This document shows, piece by piece, positions 45,228-53,644 of a stretch of DNA of 64,000 nucleotides (position 1 is the first letter of the stretch; every line of letters starts with the position of its first letter). The stretch comes from Subdoligranulum variabile (GTDB taxonomy: Bacteria; Bacillota; Clostridia; Oscillospirales; Ruminococcaceae): the NCBI RefSeq assembly GCF_025152575.1, contig NZ_CP102293.1, forward strand, positions 496,001 to 560,000, given 5' to 3'. Below the pieces are notes generated by a model, which did no database searches, had not been told where the DNA came from, and was given only the letters and a program-made list of their open reading frames with translations. The position numbers and the translations under genes are program-made.

Positions 45228-46592
45228 TTACGGTTTGGGGTCTTCCTGGATACCCAGCAGGCCGGCCGCCGTGTCGGGGTCCAGCTGCTGGACAGCTTCC
45301 AGTTTGCGGGTGATGGCCCGGCTGCGCGGGCCAATGAGTTCCTCCAGATCGGAACCTGTCTGGTTGAGGTGCCGCTGCATCTGCTGCAGACCGGCACCGA
45401 ATTTTTCAAATTCCGTTTTGACGGCGCCCAGCACTGTCCATACCTCACCGGAGCGTTTCTGGATGGCCAGGGTTCGGAAGCCCATCTGCAGGGCATTGAG
45501 CAGCGCCGCCATGGTGGAGGGTCCCGCCACCGTGATCTGGTAATCCCGCTGCAGCGTTTCGGTCACTCCACTGGAAACCACCTCGGCATACAGCCCCTCA
45601 AAGGGCAGGAACAGAATGCCAAAACTGGTTGTGTAGGGCACCTCGATGTATTTGTCGTGTATATCCTTGGCTTCCTGGCGCAGCACGCTGTACAATGCTT
45701 TGCGCATGGCGGCGGTAGCCGCCGCATCCCCCCGCTGCTGTGCTGCCTGCAGGTGGGCATAGGTATCGCCGGGGAACTTGGCGTCGATGGGCAGCCAGAC
45801 CGTGCCGCTCTGCCCCGGCAGCTTGACCGCAAATTCCACCCGGTTGTTGCTGCCCGGCACAGTGGCCACGTTGGTCTCGTACTGACCGGGCGCCAGGATC
45901 TGTTCGAGAATGGCCCCCAGCTGGACCTCTCCCAGAATGCCGCGGGTCTTGACCCCCGAGAGCACCTGCTTGAGACTGCCCACATCGGCGGCCAGGTTCT
46001 GCATCTCGCCCAGGCCCTTGTAGACCTGTTCCAGCTGCGCGCTGACCGTACGGAAAGAATCGTTGATCCGCTTTTGCAGGGTGTCCTGGAGCTTTTCCTC
46101 CACGGTACCGCGGATCTCGTCCAGCTTCTTATTATTGTCGGCCCGGATGACGTTCAGTCCCTGTACCAGTGCGCCCCGTACGCCATCCAGCCGGGTGGCG
46201 TTGGAATCCTCCAGGTTTTTCAGCCGGTTTTCCAGCATGGTCAGCTGGGCCAGCAGCGCATCGCTGGCCGCTTTCTGGCGGGCGGCACCCGCCCGGTCGA
46301 TGGACTCCAGCCGTGCCGTGCTGGCCGAGGCGTTCTGCCGCTGGTTCTCCGCCAGTACCGCCGAAAAATCCCGCAGGCTCGCGGTGGTGGTGCGGGCGGT
46401 TTCTCCCTGCATAGCCCGCAGCTGTTCGGCCAGCAGGTCGGTTTCTCCCTGCAGCACAGGGGTCATCGCCCGCACAAAATCATCCGCCGTGTCGCCTTTG
46501 GGCGGCTTGCGGCCGCTGCGCACCAGCAGTACCGCCAGCAGCACGTCTCCCAGCAGGGCCAGCGCCAGCAGCAGATACAAAATCCATTCCAT
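45228..46592 (-). CDS. rmuC: RmuC family DNA recombination protein
   Basis: 454 aa from the ATG at 46592. One N-terminal transmembrane helix (MEWILYLLLALALLGDVLLA), then a long coiled-coil (about residues 50-215). A nuclease-like RmuC domain follows: GILGEVQLGAILEQILAPGQ, VWLPIDAKFPGDTYAHL and FGILFLPFEGLYAEVVSSG. In E. coli RmuC limits inversions at short inverted repeats; its biochemical action is unproven. Confidence 0.92.
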   Translation of the reverse strand: MEWILYLLLALALLGDVLLAVLLVRSGRKPPKGDTADDFVRAMTPVLQGETDLLAEQLRAMQGETARTTTASLRDFSAVLAENQRQNASASTARLESIDRAGAARQKAASDALLAQLTMLENRLKNLEDSNATRLDGVRGALVQGLNVIRADNNKKLDEIRGTVEEKLQDTLQKRINDSFRTVSAQLEQVYKGLGEMQNLAADVGSLKQVLSGVKTRGILGEVQLGAILEQILAPGQYETNVATVPGSNNRVEFAVKLPGQSGTVWLPIDAKFPGDTYAHLQAAQQRGDAAATAAMRKALYSVLRQEAKDIHDKYIEVPYTTSFGILFLPFEGLYAEVVSSGVTETLQRDYQITVAGPSTMAALLNALQMGFRTLAIQKRSGEVWTVLGAVKTEFEKFGAGLQQMQRHLNQTGSDLEELIGPRSRAITRKLEAVQQLDPDTAAGLLGIQEDPKP

Positions 46593-46697
46593 AAGTTTGT
46601 AATCCTTCCGGCGGCCCTGGGCAAAGTATACCACATCCGGCCACCTGATACCAAGTACAAGTGTTCAATCTTCTGGTCGATGTCTCGACCTTTTTCG

Positions 46698-47084
46698 TCA
46701 ATGAATCAGCAGAAGTGCGACCCCCGCCGCTCCGATGGCCAGCGCCAGCAGTTCGGTTTCCAGGCTTTTGCGTTCCAGCACCGGGCGCTGGGGATTGTAC
46801 CATACCAGCACACTCTTGCCCTTCTGACTGTCGTGATTGAACCAGAAGGAATCGTTGGTCTCCAGTTCCAGCCGCTCACCGCCGGCATGGATTTCCACCA
46901 GGTAACGGTATCCGCCCGCCCCCTGGCGCGGATTGGTACGCTCCGCCTTGCGGCAGGCCAGGATCCGCCCCGGCAGCAGCGTGGCACCCCGCACCGTGCG
47001 GTACTTTTCCCACAGGGTAACAACGGCCAGAGCCAAAAACAGGATGCCCAGCACCCGGTAGACGATCATCAATGGCATCGGCAT
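46698..47084 (-). CDS. small membrane protein, DUF3592-like
   Basis: 128 aa. An N-terminal hydrophobic helix (LMIVYRVLGILFLALAVVTL), a soluble middle with GGYRYLVEIHAGGERLELET and KGKSVLVWYNPQRPVLERKS, and a second helix at the C-terminus. This layout matches DUF3592-type proteins. The function is unknown. Confidence 0.7.
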   Translation of the reverse strand: MPMPLMIVYRVLGILFLALAVVTLWEKYRTVRGATLLPGRILACRKAERTNPRQGAGGYRYLVEIHAGGERLELETNDSFWFNHDSQKGKSVLVWYNPQRPVLERKSLETELLALAIGAAGVALLLIH

Positions 47085-47120
47085 GGTTTGTTTTCCTTTC
47101 CCGTTTCACAATATGGTATT

Positions 47121-47149
47121 ATCATACCCTGCTTTGCAGAAAGGTGCAA
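47121..47149 (-). promoter_or_regulatory. promoter of the DUF3592-like gene
   Basis: On the minus strand TTGCAC (47144-47149), 17 nt, TATGAT (47121-47126). Confidence 0.6.
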
Positions 47150-47220
47150 GAGGGAGACCGGCAAATATCCCTTAGAGGGGACTTCCAAATGGGCAGCGGC
47201 TGCTTTTCCTGTTTAAAGTA

Positions 47221-47249
47221 TTGACTAAGTTGGGCACATTTGCTAGAAT
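47221..47249 (+). promoter_or_regulatory. promoter of the yerC-like gene and galM
   Basis: TTGACT (47221-47226), 17 nt, TAGAAT (47244-47249). About 55 nt before the ATG at 47307. Confidence 0.75.
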
Positions 47250-47306
47250 GAGTTCAACAACACTCCAATCTTGGAGCAATATTTACAAAGACAGAAGGAG
47301 GCGCCT

Positions 47307-47624
47307 ATGCGCCCGCAAACTCCGCAGCAAGAAGAACGCAGCACCGCTCTGTATGAGGCGATTCTGCGACTGAACACCCTGGATGAATGCATCCGCTTTT
47401 TTGACGATCTGTGCGCCGTGACCGAACTGCGCACCCTGGAGCAGCGCTATGCTGTGGCGGGGTGTCTTCTGCAGGGCAAGGTGTACAGCGAGATCCGGCG
47501 GGAGACCGGGGCTTCCAGTGCCACGGTCAGCCGGGTCAACCGCATGCTCAACTACGGCACCGGCAGCGTGGCCGCCAGCGTCCGTGAAGATCTGGCCCGG
47601 CAGAAGCCGGACGACGAAGCCTAA
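47307..47624 (+). CDS. yerC: TrpR/YerC-like DNA-binding protein
   Basis: 105 aa from the ATG at 47307; AAGGAGG at 47295-47301 decides against the ATG at 47271. Helical protein with the TrpR-like helix-turn-helix: LRTLEQRYAVAGCLLQGKVY followed by SEIRRETGASSATVSRVNRM. YerC/YecD proteins share the Trp-repressor fold but are not known to bind tryptophan. It is followed by galM after 12 nt and may regulate it. Confidence 0.88.
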   Translation: MRPQTPQQEERSTALYEAILRLNTLDECIRFFDDLCAVTELRTLEQRYAVAGCLLQGKVYSEIRRETGASSATVSRVNRMLNYGTGSVAASVREDLARQKPDDEA

Positions 47625-47636
47625 GGAGGAACTGTC

Positions 47637-48686
47637 ATGTCTGTTTCGATCACCGCTTTCGGCAAAACGACCAGCGGGGAACCCGTCCGGCTTGTGGTAC
47701 TGAAAAACGACCAGCTGGAAGTACATCTTCTGACCTATGCAGCCCTGATTCACAAGATCCTTGTCCCCGACCGCAACGGCAATCCGGTGGATGTGGTGCT
47801 GGGCTACCCTACAGTCCCCGACTACGAACTGAATACCGATTTTATGGGCAAGGCAGTGGGCCGGTTTGCCAACCGCATCGGCGGGGCCCAGTTCCCGCTG
47901 TATGAGGAGATCGTCCACATAACGCCCAACGAGAACGGCAACTGCCTGCACAGCGGTCTGCACGGATTCTGCCACACGGTCTTTGAGGTGGAGCCCACCG
48001 CCGGCGAGACGGACAGTGTCACGATGACCGCCCACAGTCCCGACGGCACCGACGGGTTCCCCGGCAACATGGATTTGGAAATTCAGTACAAGCTCGTCAA
48101 GAGCGGGCTGATGATCCACTACACCGCCACCACCGATGCGCCTACAGTCTGCAGCCTGACCAACCACAGCTACTTCAACCTCAACGGCCATGACAGCGGC
48201 ACCGCGCTGGGCCACCGCATCAGCGTGGATGCCGACGCCTACCTGGAGACCGATGACGGCAGCATCCCCACCGGCCGCCGCATTCCGGTGGCCGGCACCC
48301 CCATGGACTTCACCGAGGAAAAGACCCTGGGTCTGGACATCGAAGCGGATTACCCCGCCCTGAAGCAGGGGTCCGGGTACGACCACTGCTACATCATCCG
48401 CGACACCGGCCTGCGCCATGCGGCCTGGGTCACCGGTCCCCTGACCGGCATCCGGATGGAGGTGCTGACCACCCTGCCCGGTATGCAGCTGTACTCCGCC
48501 AATCATCTGGCGCCGGTCACCGCCTGCAAGGACGGCGCTCATTACCAGAAGCGCGATGCCGTCTGCCTGGAAACCGAGGAGTTTCCCGACGCTCCCAACC
48601 ATCCGGATTTCCCGGATACCACGGTGCTGCCGGATACGCCCTACAGCTCCACCACCATCTACCGCTTCGATCTGGCCCCGCAATAA
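47637..48686 (+). CDS. galM: aldose 1-epimerase
   Basis: 349 aa. It interconverts alpha and beta anomers of galactose or glucose. The active-site histidines are in LHSGLHGFCHTVFEV and LTNHSYFNLNGHDSG; the catalytic glutamate region is AVCLETEEFPDAPNHPDFPD. AAGGAGG lies upstream, in the stop region of the yerC-like gene. Confidence 0.95.
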   Translation: MSVSITAFGKTTSGEPVRLVVLKNDQLEVHLLTYAALIHKILVPDRNGNPVDVVLGYPTVPDYELNTDFMGKAVGRFANRIGGAQFPLYEEIVHITPNENGNCLHSGLHGFCHTVFEVEPTAGETDSVTMTAHSPDGTDGFPGNMDLEIQYKLVKSGLMIHYTATTDAPTVCSLTNHSYFNLNGHDSGTALGHRISVDADAYLETDDGSIPTGRRIPVAGTPMDFTEEKTLGLDIEADYPALKQGSGYDHCYIIRDTGLRHAAWVTGPLTGIRMEVLTTLPGMQLYSANHLAPVTACKDGAHYQKRDAVCLETEEFPDAPNHPDFPDTTVLPDTPYSSTTIYRFDLAPQ

Positions 48687-48696
48687 AAACTGCAAA

Positions 48697-48727
48697 CGCC
48701 TGCCCGGTTGCCGGGCAGGCGCTTTTT
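48697..48727 (+). terminator. terminator of galM
   Basis: An 11-bp G/C-rich stem (48697-48707 with 48711-48721), loop TTG, followed by C and five T. The glgB stop lies a few bases beyond. Confidence 0.88.
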
Positions 48728-48734
48728 GTTGCTG

Positions 48735-50513
48735 TTATTTTTCCTCCAGCCGGTACAGTTTGCCACTGTAGGGCGGCATGGACACAGAGAAGGGGGTGTT
48801 TTCATCGATGATCCCCGTAGCCGGCTGGGCTTCCCGAACGGTGGTGCCACCCCAGCACTGCCAGTCAGTGTCCAGCAGCAGCGTCCAGCGGCCGGCGGGC
48901 AGATCCAGCGTATAGTCCGGCTGGGCTTCCGTCCCGAAATTGAAGACCGCCAGCACCTTGTTCCGATGTCCTTCCCGCAGGATGGCGCAGACGTTCTGCG
49001 CTCCGTGGTCGCAGTCCGCCCAACGGAACGCCGCCGGATTATACTCCCGGGCCCAGAAAGCCTCATTGTCCAGATAAGCCTGGTGGAGTGCCGCGCGGAA
49101 ATGCCGGAAGGCATCGTGGTTGGGATAGGACAGGATCATCCAGTCCTGTTCGCGGCTCTCATCCCATTCCCGCAGCTGGGCAAACTCGTTGCCCATGAAA
49201 TCCAGCTTTTTCCCTGGATGTACCGCCATATACAGGTAGAGGGCCCGGGCCTGGGGGAACTTGCCGTCGTAGTCGCCGTACATCTTCTGGACAATGGTTG
49301 CTTTGCCGTGGACGTTTTCGTCGTGGCTGAAGGGCAGGATATAATGTTCATTCCAGGCATACAGCATGGAAAAGGTCAGTTTGCCCAGATTCTCCCTGCG
49401 CTCCCCGCTGCTTTTCCGGAAATAGTCCAGCGTGTCGTTCATCCAGCCCAGATCCCACTTGTAGTCAAAACCCAGGCCGCCGTACTCCACCGGCGCTGTG
49501 ACCTTGGGATAGTTGCTGGAATCCTCAGCGATCAGCACTGCCGTGGGATGCCGCTGCTGCAGCCCCTGGTTCATATTTTTGAGGAATTCCAAGGTCGAAC
49601 CGTTGACACCCCGGGCCGGTTCCCCCTGCCAGTAGATGAGCCGGGAAACCGCATCCATCCGCAGACCGTCAGCGTGGAAGACCCGCAGCCAATAATCGGC
49701 GCAGGATTGCAGGAAGCAGCGGATCTCGCCCCGGGAATGCATGAAGTTGCAGCTGCCCCACTCGCTCTGTCCCACCGCTGCAGCCGGATACTCGTAGAGC
49801 GATGTGCCGTCAAATTCCTTGAGGCCGTAGCTGTCCACCGCAAAGTGCACCGGCACAAAATCCAGAATCACACCGATTCCCTGCCGGTGGCAGGCATTGA
49901 TGAACTGCACCAGATCCGCCGGGGTGCCGTACCGGCTGGTAGAGGCATAAAAGCCAGTCACCTGGTATCCCCAGCTGCCGTCAAAGGGATGCTCCGCCAA
50001 AGGCATGAGCTCAATGTGGGTGAAACCGTTCTCCCGGCAATAGGCGGGCAGCTGCTCGGCCAGTTCCGCATAGCTGTACCAACTGCCGTCCGGTTTGCGC
50101 TTCCAGCTGCCGGCGTGTACCTCGTAAATGTTCATGGGCCGGTCAAAGCATTTGGTGCGGCCGGCCATCCAGGCTTCGTCGGTAAACCCCTGTGGCATTT
50201 CCGCGATGATGCTGCGTCCGTCGGGGCGCAGTGTCATGGCAAAGCCGTAGGGGTCACAGTGGGCAACGGTCCACCCCTTCGCCCCGGTGACAAGATACTG
50301 ATAGGCCATGCCCGGTTCCGCGCCGGGCACGTCTGCCTCCCAGACTGCGGAACGAGTCTGGATGAGATCTGCTGTGCCGAAGGGGCCTTCCACCTGTACC
50401 CGCCTGGCCGCCGGCGCCCATACCGCAAACCGCGTGCCCCCCGCATGGGGATGCGCCCCGAAAAAAGTATAGGCGTCAAAAGCCCTACCGGTATAAAAAT
50501 CCTGCAGCTCCAT
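48735..50513 (-). CDS. glgB: 1,4-alpha-glucan branching enzyme
   Basis: 592 aa from the ATG at 50513 (AGGAGA upstream). It introduces alpha-1,6 branches in glycogen. One N-terminal CBM48 domain (YTFFGAHPHAGGTRFAVWAP), a GH13 barrel with ADGLRMDAVSRLIYW (catalytic Asp), AVLIAEDSSNYPKV (acid Glu) and FSHDENVHGKA, and a short C-terminal sheet domain. It is shorter than the 630-730 aa E. coli-like forms because the first N-terminal module is missing. No other glycogen gene is adjacent. Confidence 0.93.
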   Translation of the reverse strand: MELQDFYTGRAFDAYTFFGAHPHAGGTRFAVWAPAARRVQVEGPFGTADLIQTRSAVWEADVPGAEPGMAYQYLVTGAKGWTVAHCDPYGFAMTLRPDGRSIIAEMPQGFTDEAWMAGRTKCFDRPMNIYEVHAGSWKRKPDGSWYSYAELAEQLPAYCRENGFTHIELMPLAEHPFDGSWGYQVTGFYASTSRYGTPADLVQFINACHRQGIGVILDFVPVHFAVDSYGLKEFDGTSLYEYPAAAVGQSEWGSCNFMHSRGEIRCFLQSCADYWLRVFHADGLRMDAVSRLIYWQGEPARGVNGSTLEFLKNMNQGLQQRHPTAVLIAEDSSNYPKVTAPVEYGGLGFDYKWDLGWMNDTLDYFRKSSGERRENLGKLTFSMLYAWNEHYILPFSHDENVHGKATIVQKMYGDYDGKFPQARALYLYMAVHPGKKLDFMGNEFAQLREWDESREQDWMILSYPNHDAFRHFRAALHQAYLDNEAFWAREYNPAAFRWADCDHGAQNVCAILREGHRNKVLAVFNFGTEAQPDYTLDLPAGRWTLLLDTDWQCWGGTTVREAQPATGIIDENTPFSVSMPPYSGKLYRLEEK

Positions 50514-50529
50514 GAGAAATTCTCCTGTT

Positions 50530-50557
50530 ATCTTATCATGAAAAAGACAGATGTCAA
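50530..50557 (-). promoter_or_regulatory. promoter of glgB
   Basis: On the minus strand TTGACA (50552-50557), 16 nt, TAAGAT (50530-50535). Confidence 0.7.
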
Positions 50558-50560
50558 ATA

Positions 50561-50594
50561 TAAAAAATTGTACCATACCTACCGGTATGGTACA
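50561..50594 (-). terminator. terminator of mgtE
   Basis: TTGTACCATACC pairs perfectly with GGTATGGTACAA (about 50567-50594, 4-nt loop), followed on the minus strand by TTTTTTATATTT. Confidence 0.8.
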
Positions 50595-50603
50595 AGCACA
50601 AAT

Positions 50604-50620
50604 TTGAACACAGTGTTCAA
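50604..50620. promoter_or_regulatory. 17-bp palindrome after mgtE
   Basis: TTGAACAC-A-GTGTTCAA is a perfect dyad of 8-bp arms, six bases after the mgtE stop and before the terminator. It could be an operator for glgB, or simply extra structure near the mgtE 3' end. Confidence 0.35.
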
Positions 50621-50625
50621 GATAT

Positions 50626-51987
50626 TCAGATTTTCAGAACCGCTTTGGCAATGTTGAAATAGACCAGCAGCGTTGTGGTATCCACAATGGTGGTGATCAG
50701 AGGCGACGCCATAACCGCCGGGTCGATCTTGAGCTTTTCAGCCAGCACCGGCAGAAGGCCGCCGATGAGCTGCGACAACAGCACCGTACACATCAGGGTC
50801 AGGCAGACCACCAGGGCCACAGGTGCCGAGACGCGATCAAAGATCAGCAGCTTGCCGAAATTGCACACCGCCAGGGTCAGGCCGCAGAGCAGTGCAACCC
50901 GGCATTCCCGCCAGAGGATGCGCGGCAGATCATGGGGCTTGATGTCCCCCACCGCCATACCGCGGATGATGGTGGAAGTACTCTGGCTGCCCGCGTTGCC
51001 GCCGGCGTCGGTAAGCATGGGAATGTAGGCGGTGAGCACCGTGACAGCTGCCAGGGCGCTCTCATAGCCCCGGATGACCAGGCTGGAGAAGGTGGCGCTG
51101 ATCATCAGAAAAACCAGCCAGGGGGCACGGCTCTTGTACAGATCCCACATAGACTGTTTAAAGTAGGGTTTGTCGGAGGGACCGATGGCGTTCATCTTGG
51201 CGAAGTCCTCGCTGGCCTCGTCCTGCAGGATGGAGATGGCGTCGTCGATGGTCACAATACCTACCAGGCGTTTTTCGGCGTCCACTACGGGGATGGCCAG
51301 AAAGCCATACTTTTCAAACAGTTGGGAGACATCCTCCTGGTCGGTGGTCGTGGAAACGCTGACCACGTTGGCATCCATGAGATCACGGATGGTCCGCTTG
51401 GGGTCCTTCTCCAGCACCAGCGCCCGAAGCGAGACCACGCCGATGAGCGTGCGGTCCTTGTCGGTCACGTAACAGTTGTTGATGGTCTCCTTGTCAATGC
51501 CGTTGGCTCGGATGGCGTCCATGGCCTGGGTCACCGTCATGTCGGGACGCAGCTCCATGAACTCGGTGGTCATCACGCCGCCGGCGGAATCTTCCGGGTA
51601 TTTGAGCAGTTCGTTGATCATGCGGCGGGTCGCAGGGTCGGCCTGGGCAAGAATGCGCTTGACAACGCTGGCAGGCATCTCCTCCACCAGATCCGTCGCA
51701 TCGTCGACGAACAATTCATCCACCACGGCCTTGAGTTCCTTATCCGTCAGGCCGTCGATCAGATTCTGCTGGGTCTCGGGGGTAAGTTCGGCAAAGATTT
51801 CCGCGGCCAGATCCTTGGGGCACAGCCGGAACAGCACCGGCAGTTTCTCCGGCGGCAGATCCTCAAATACAGCGGCAAGGTCGGGGGCGGGCAGGGTCTC
51901 CATCACATCACGCAGGCTCTGGTACTTCTTGGCATCGTCCAGGTTGGCCAGCATGGTTTTCAGCGTCATGATTGCAGTATCAGACAT
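50626..51987 (-). CDS. mgtE: magnesium transporter MgtE
   Basis: 453 aa from the ATG at 51987. An N-domain of about 125 residues (LPPEKLPVLFRLCPKDLAAE), two CBS domains (about 130-255; TVTQAMDAIRANGIDKETIN and LFEKYGFLAIPVVDAEKRLV) that sense cytoplasmic Mg2+, and a five-helix membrane domain with LTDAGGNAGSQSTSTIIRGM. It imports Mg2+ when the internal level is low. The leader (51988-52160) contains a small reading frame and an attenuator-like hairpin. Confidence 0.95.
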   Translation of the reverse strand: MSDTAIMTLKTMLANLDDAKKYQSLRDVMETLPAPDLAAVFEDLPPEKLPVLFRLCPKDLAAEIFAELTPETQQNLIDGLTDKELKAVVDELFVDDATDLVEEMPASVVKRILAQADPATRRMINELLKYPEDSAGGVMTTEFMELRPDMTVTQAMDAIRANGIDKETINNCYVTDKDRTLIGVVSLRALVLEKDPKRTIRDLMDANVVSVSTTTDQEDVSQLFEKYGFLAIPVVDAEKRLVGIVTIDDAISILQDEASEDFAKMNAIGPSDKPYFKQSMWDLYKSRAPWLVFLMISATFSSLVIRGYESALAAVTVLTAYIPMLTDAGGNAGSQSTSTIIRGMAVGDIKPHDLPRILWRECRVALLCGLTLAVCNFGKLLIFDRVSAPVALVVCLTLMCTVLLSQLIGGLLPVLAEKLKIDPAVMASPLITTIVDTTTLLVYFNIAKAVLKI

Positions 51988-52015
51988 AAAAAAACTGCCT
52001 CCTTTTCGGCGGCAG
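51988..52015 (-). terminator. attenuator-like hairpin overlapping the mgtE ribosome binding site
   Basis: On the RNA, CTGCC (52015... read from GGCAG at 52011-52015) pairs with GGCAG (from 51995-51999), plus an inner CC/GG (52008-52009 with 52001-52002). Seven T (51988-51994) follow, and then directly the ATG. The AGGAGG Shine-Dalgarno is inside the 3' half of the stem, so folding could end transcription or hide the ribosome site. Confidence 0.65.
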
Positions 52016-52064
52016 CACATTCTATCCTATCCAGGGCAATGCAAAGCACAGCCCAGTCCGGCAC

Positions 52065-52160
52065 TCAGCGCCAGGCAAGGCTTCTCCCCCTACAATAAAA
52101 CAGGATGGCTGCCATATTGATACATCGGTACACGGGACTGGGACTACTGGGCGTATCCAT
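52065..52160 (-). CDS. mgtE leader peptide (31 aa, Pro-rich start)
   Basis: ATG at 52160 with AGAGGTGG about six bases upstream; it ends at TGA 52065-52067. The peptide starts MDTPSSPSPVYRCINMAA. Three prolines in the first nine residues resemble, in type but not by alignment, the MgtL leader of enterobacterial mgtA. It is judged a leader peptide because of its ribosome site, its position and the hairpins that overlap it. I see no homology to a functional protein. Confidence 0.5.
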   Translation of the reverse strand: MDTPSSPSPVYRCINMAAILFYCRGRSLAWR

Positions 52161-52276
52161 GACAACCACCTCTCTTTTTCGTTATATTGTAATAGCAGAT
52201 CTTCATACCCGCCCCTACTTTACCACCTGGGCACAGGTTTCGTCAACCCCAAAACAGACATTTTTTCACAAAAAAA

Positions 52277-52303
52277 GATTCACGCCTGAATTCGGTGTGA
52301 ATC
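52277..52303 (-). terminator. terminator of the Ntn-hydrolase-like gene
   Basis: GATTCAC pairs with GTGAATC (52277-52283 with 52297-52303) with an inner CC/GG, followed on the minus strand by seven T. Confidence 0.8.
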
Positions 52304-52345
52304 TCTGCCAAATTTGTATTGCTGACGCTGCTGCGCGGTATTTTT

Positions 52346-52927
52346 TTACATGACCAGTTCCCGGAAATAAGTGGTGTTCACGCTCTTGTCCTGCTCGGCC
52401 AGTTTGGCAATACAGGCATCCAGCGTATGGGCCACGTCGTCCAGGCTCTTCCACTGGGCAGCCTGGGGCTTGACCTCCTGCTCCAGCCAAGGCCCGATCT
52501 CGGTGTGGGAACAGGCCCCCTCGATCAGATAGGCCCCCGCCCGGGCGGGCTGGGTCTGGGGCACGTACTGTTCGGCACTTCCCAGCGTGGTGAGGACAAA
52601 CTGCCCCTTCCGGTTGCGTCCGCCCACCAGCAGGCGAACCCCTACCGGCTGCACCCGCACCGAGGGCGCTTTCTGGCAAAGAATCTTAACGATCTTTTCC
52701 AGCGTGAGATACTGGGTGTTGTATTCGTCCAGCGCATTGATGATCTGGACTGCGGCCAGGGTATCCCCCGCAAAACCCACCAGCACATTCCGGTTGACTT
52801 TACGGACCTTGGGCACATCCTCGCTGACGACCTTGGGCTGCTGGCCGGTGATGGGTTCCTCCACCATGCGGCCGTCACTGACCATGGCGCAGAAGGCTTC
52901 GCCGCATACGGCTAAAATCGCACTCAT
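52346..52927 (-). CDS. proteasome/HslV-like Ntn-hydrolase fold protein
   Basis: 193 aa. The order MSAILAVCGEAFCAMVSDGR, then VRKVNRNVLVGFAGDTLAAV, then GVRLLVGGRNRKGQFVLTTL follows the beta-strand plan of HslV and proteasome beta subunits, including the FAG motif. Removal of Met1 would expose Ser2 rather than the usual Thr. No hslU is adjacent; mgtE lies downstream. Catalysis is not proven, and the fold assignment is by pattern, not by search. Confidence 0.55.
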   Translation of the reverse strand: MSAILAVCGEAFCAMVSDGRMVEEPITGQQPKVVSEDVPKVRKVNRNVLVGFAGDTLAAVQIINALDEYNTQYLTLEKIVKILCQKAPSVRVQPVGVRLLVGGRNRKGQFVLTTLGSAEQYVPQTQPARAGAYLIEGACSHTEIGPWLEQEVKPQAAQWKSLDDVAHTLDACIAKLAEQDKSVNTTYFRELVM

Positions 52928-53035
52928 AGGGCAACTTCCTTTTCTTCAGGTTGGGCGCAGGCTGCCGCCCCCGCCGTCTGGTATTGTACCATACAAATAG
53001 GGCGCACCGCAAGGTGCGCCCTACAAGATGCCTGA

Positions 53036-53548
53036 TTACTTGCTGATCTTCAGCAGATCGGCGCCCGGCTCCACACTGCCGGAAGCCACCAGCTCCACGT
53101 CCTTGAAGTCGTCGGTGTTGGTGACGACGGTGATGACCACCGCCGGATGGTTGGCCGCTGCGATCTTGGCCAGGTCCATCTCCAGCAGGAGCTGGCCCTT
53201 CTTGACCTTGTCGCCTTCCTTGACTTTGGGGCTGAAGCCGTCGCCTTTCATCTCGACGGTGTCAACGCCCACGTGGATCAGCACTTCCACGCCGCCGTTG
53301 CCTTCCAGACCCAGGGCATGGCCACTGCCGGGTGCCTGGGTGATGGTGCCGTCCACCGGGGCGTAAACCTTGCCCTCGGTGGGATCAATGCCGCAGCACT
53401 TGCCCAAAATTCCCTGCGCAAACACTTCGTCGGGAATCTGTTCCATCGGAACGACGGTGCCCTTGGCGTCCGCCGCCAGCGTCATCGGAAAAGAGGGCGC
53501 TGCCGGAGCAGCCTCCGGCTTCTTTTTCAAAAAGTCAAAAAATCCCAT
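53036..53548 (-). CDS. crr: PTS glucose-family IIA protein
   Basis: 170 aa from the ATG at 53548. After a short Ala/Pro-rich lead comes the EIIA-Glc fold: VYAPVDGTITQAPGSGHALG with the first active-site His region, and VEVLIHVGVDTVEMKGDGFS with the phospho-accepting His. It is free-standing, so it can serve IICB proteins that lack IIA, such as NagE in this window. Confidence 0.92.
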   Translation of the reverse strand: MGFFDFLKKKPEAAPAAPSFPMTLAADAKGTVVPMEQIPDEVFAQGILGKCCGIDPTEGKVYAPVDGTITQAPGSGHALGLEGNGGVEVLIHVGVDTVEMKGDGFSPKVKEGDKVKKGQLLLEMDLAKIAAANHPAVVITVVTNTDDFKDVELVASGSVEPGADLLKISK

Positions 53549-53601
53549 GATGTACAACTCTCCTTTGTCTGACCCGCGGCGCGGGCAGGTGGTATGTGAT
53601 T

Positions 53602-53630
53602 ATTATAACGCACTCCTCCGCAGAAAGCAA
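53602..53630 (-). promoter_or_regulatory. promoter of the IIA gene
   Basis: On the minus strand TTGCTT (53625-53630), 17 nt, TATAAT (53602-53607). Confidence 0.75.
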
Positions 53631-53644
53631 CGAAAATTTGGTCT

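Noticed and set aside
44319-47216. A 965-codon open frame on the plus strand opposite degV, rmuC and the DUF3592-like gene
   Set aside because: It spans three well-supported minus-strand genes and a terminator; its translation shows no domain, only shadow composition.
51988-52345. M-box (ykoK) Mg2+ riboswitch expected before mgtE
   Set aside because: The conserved M-box core blocks were not found; the leader instead shows a small frame and an attenuator-like hairpin.
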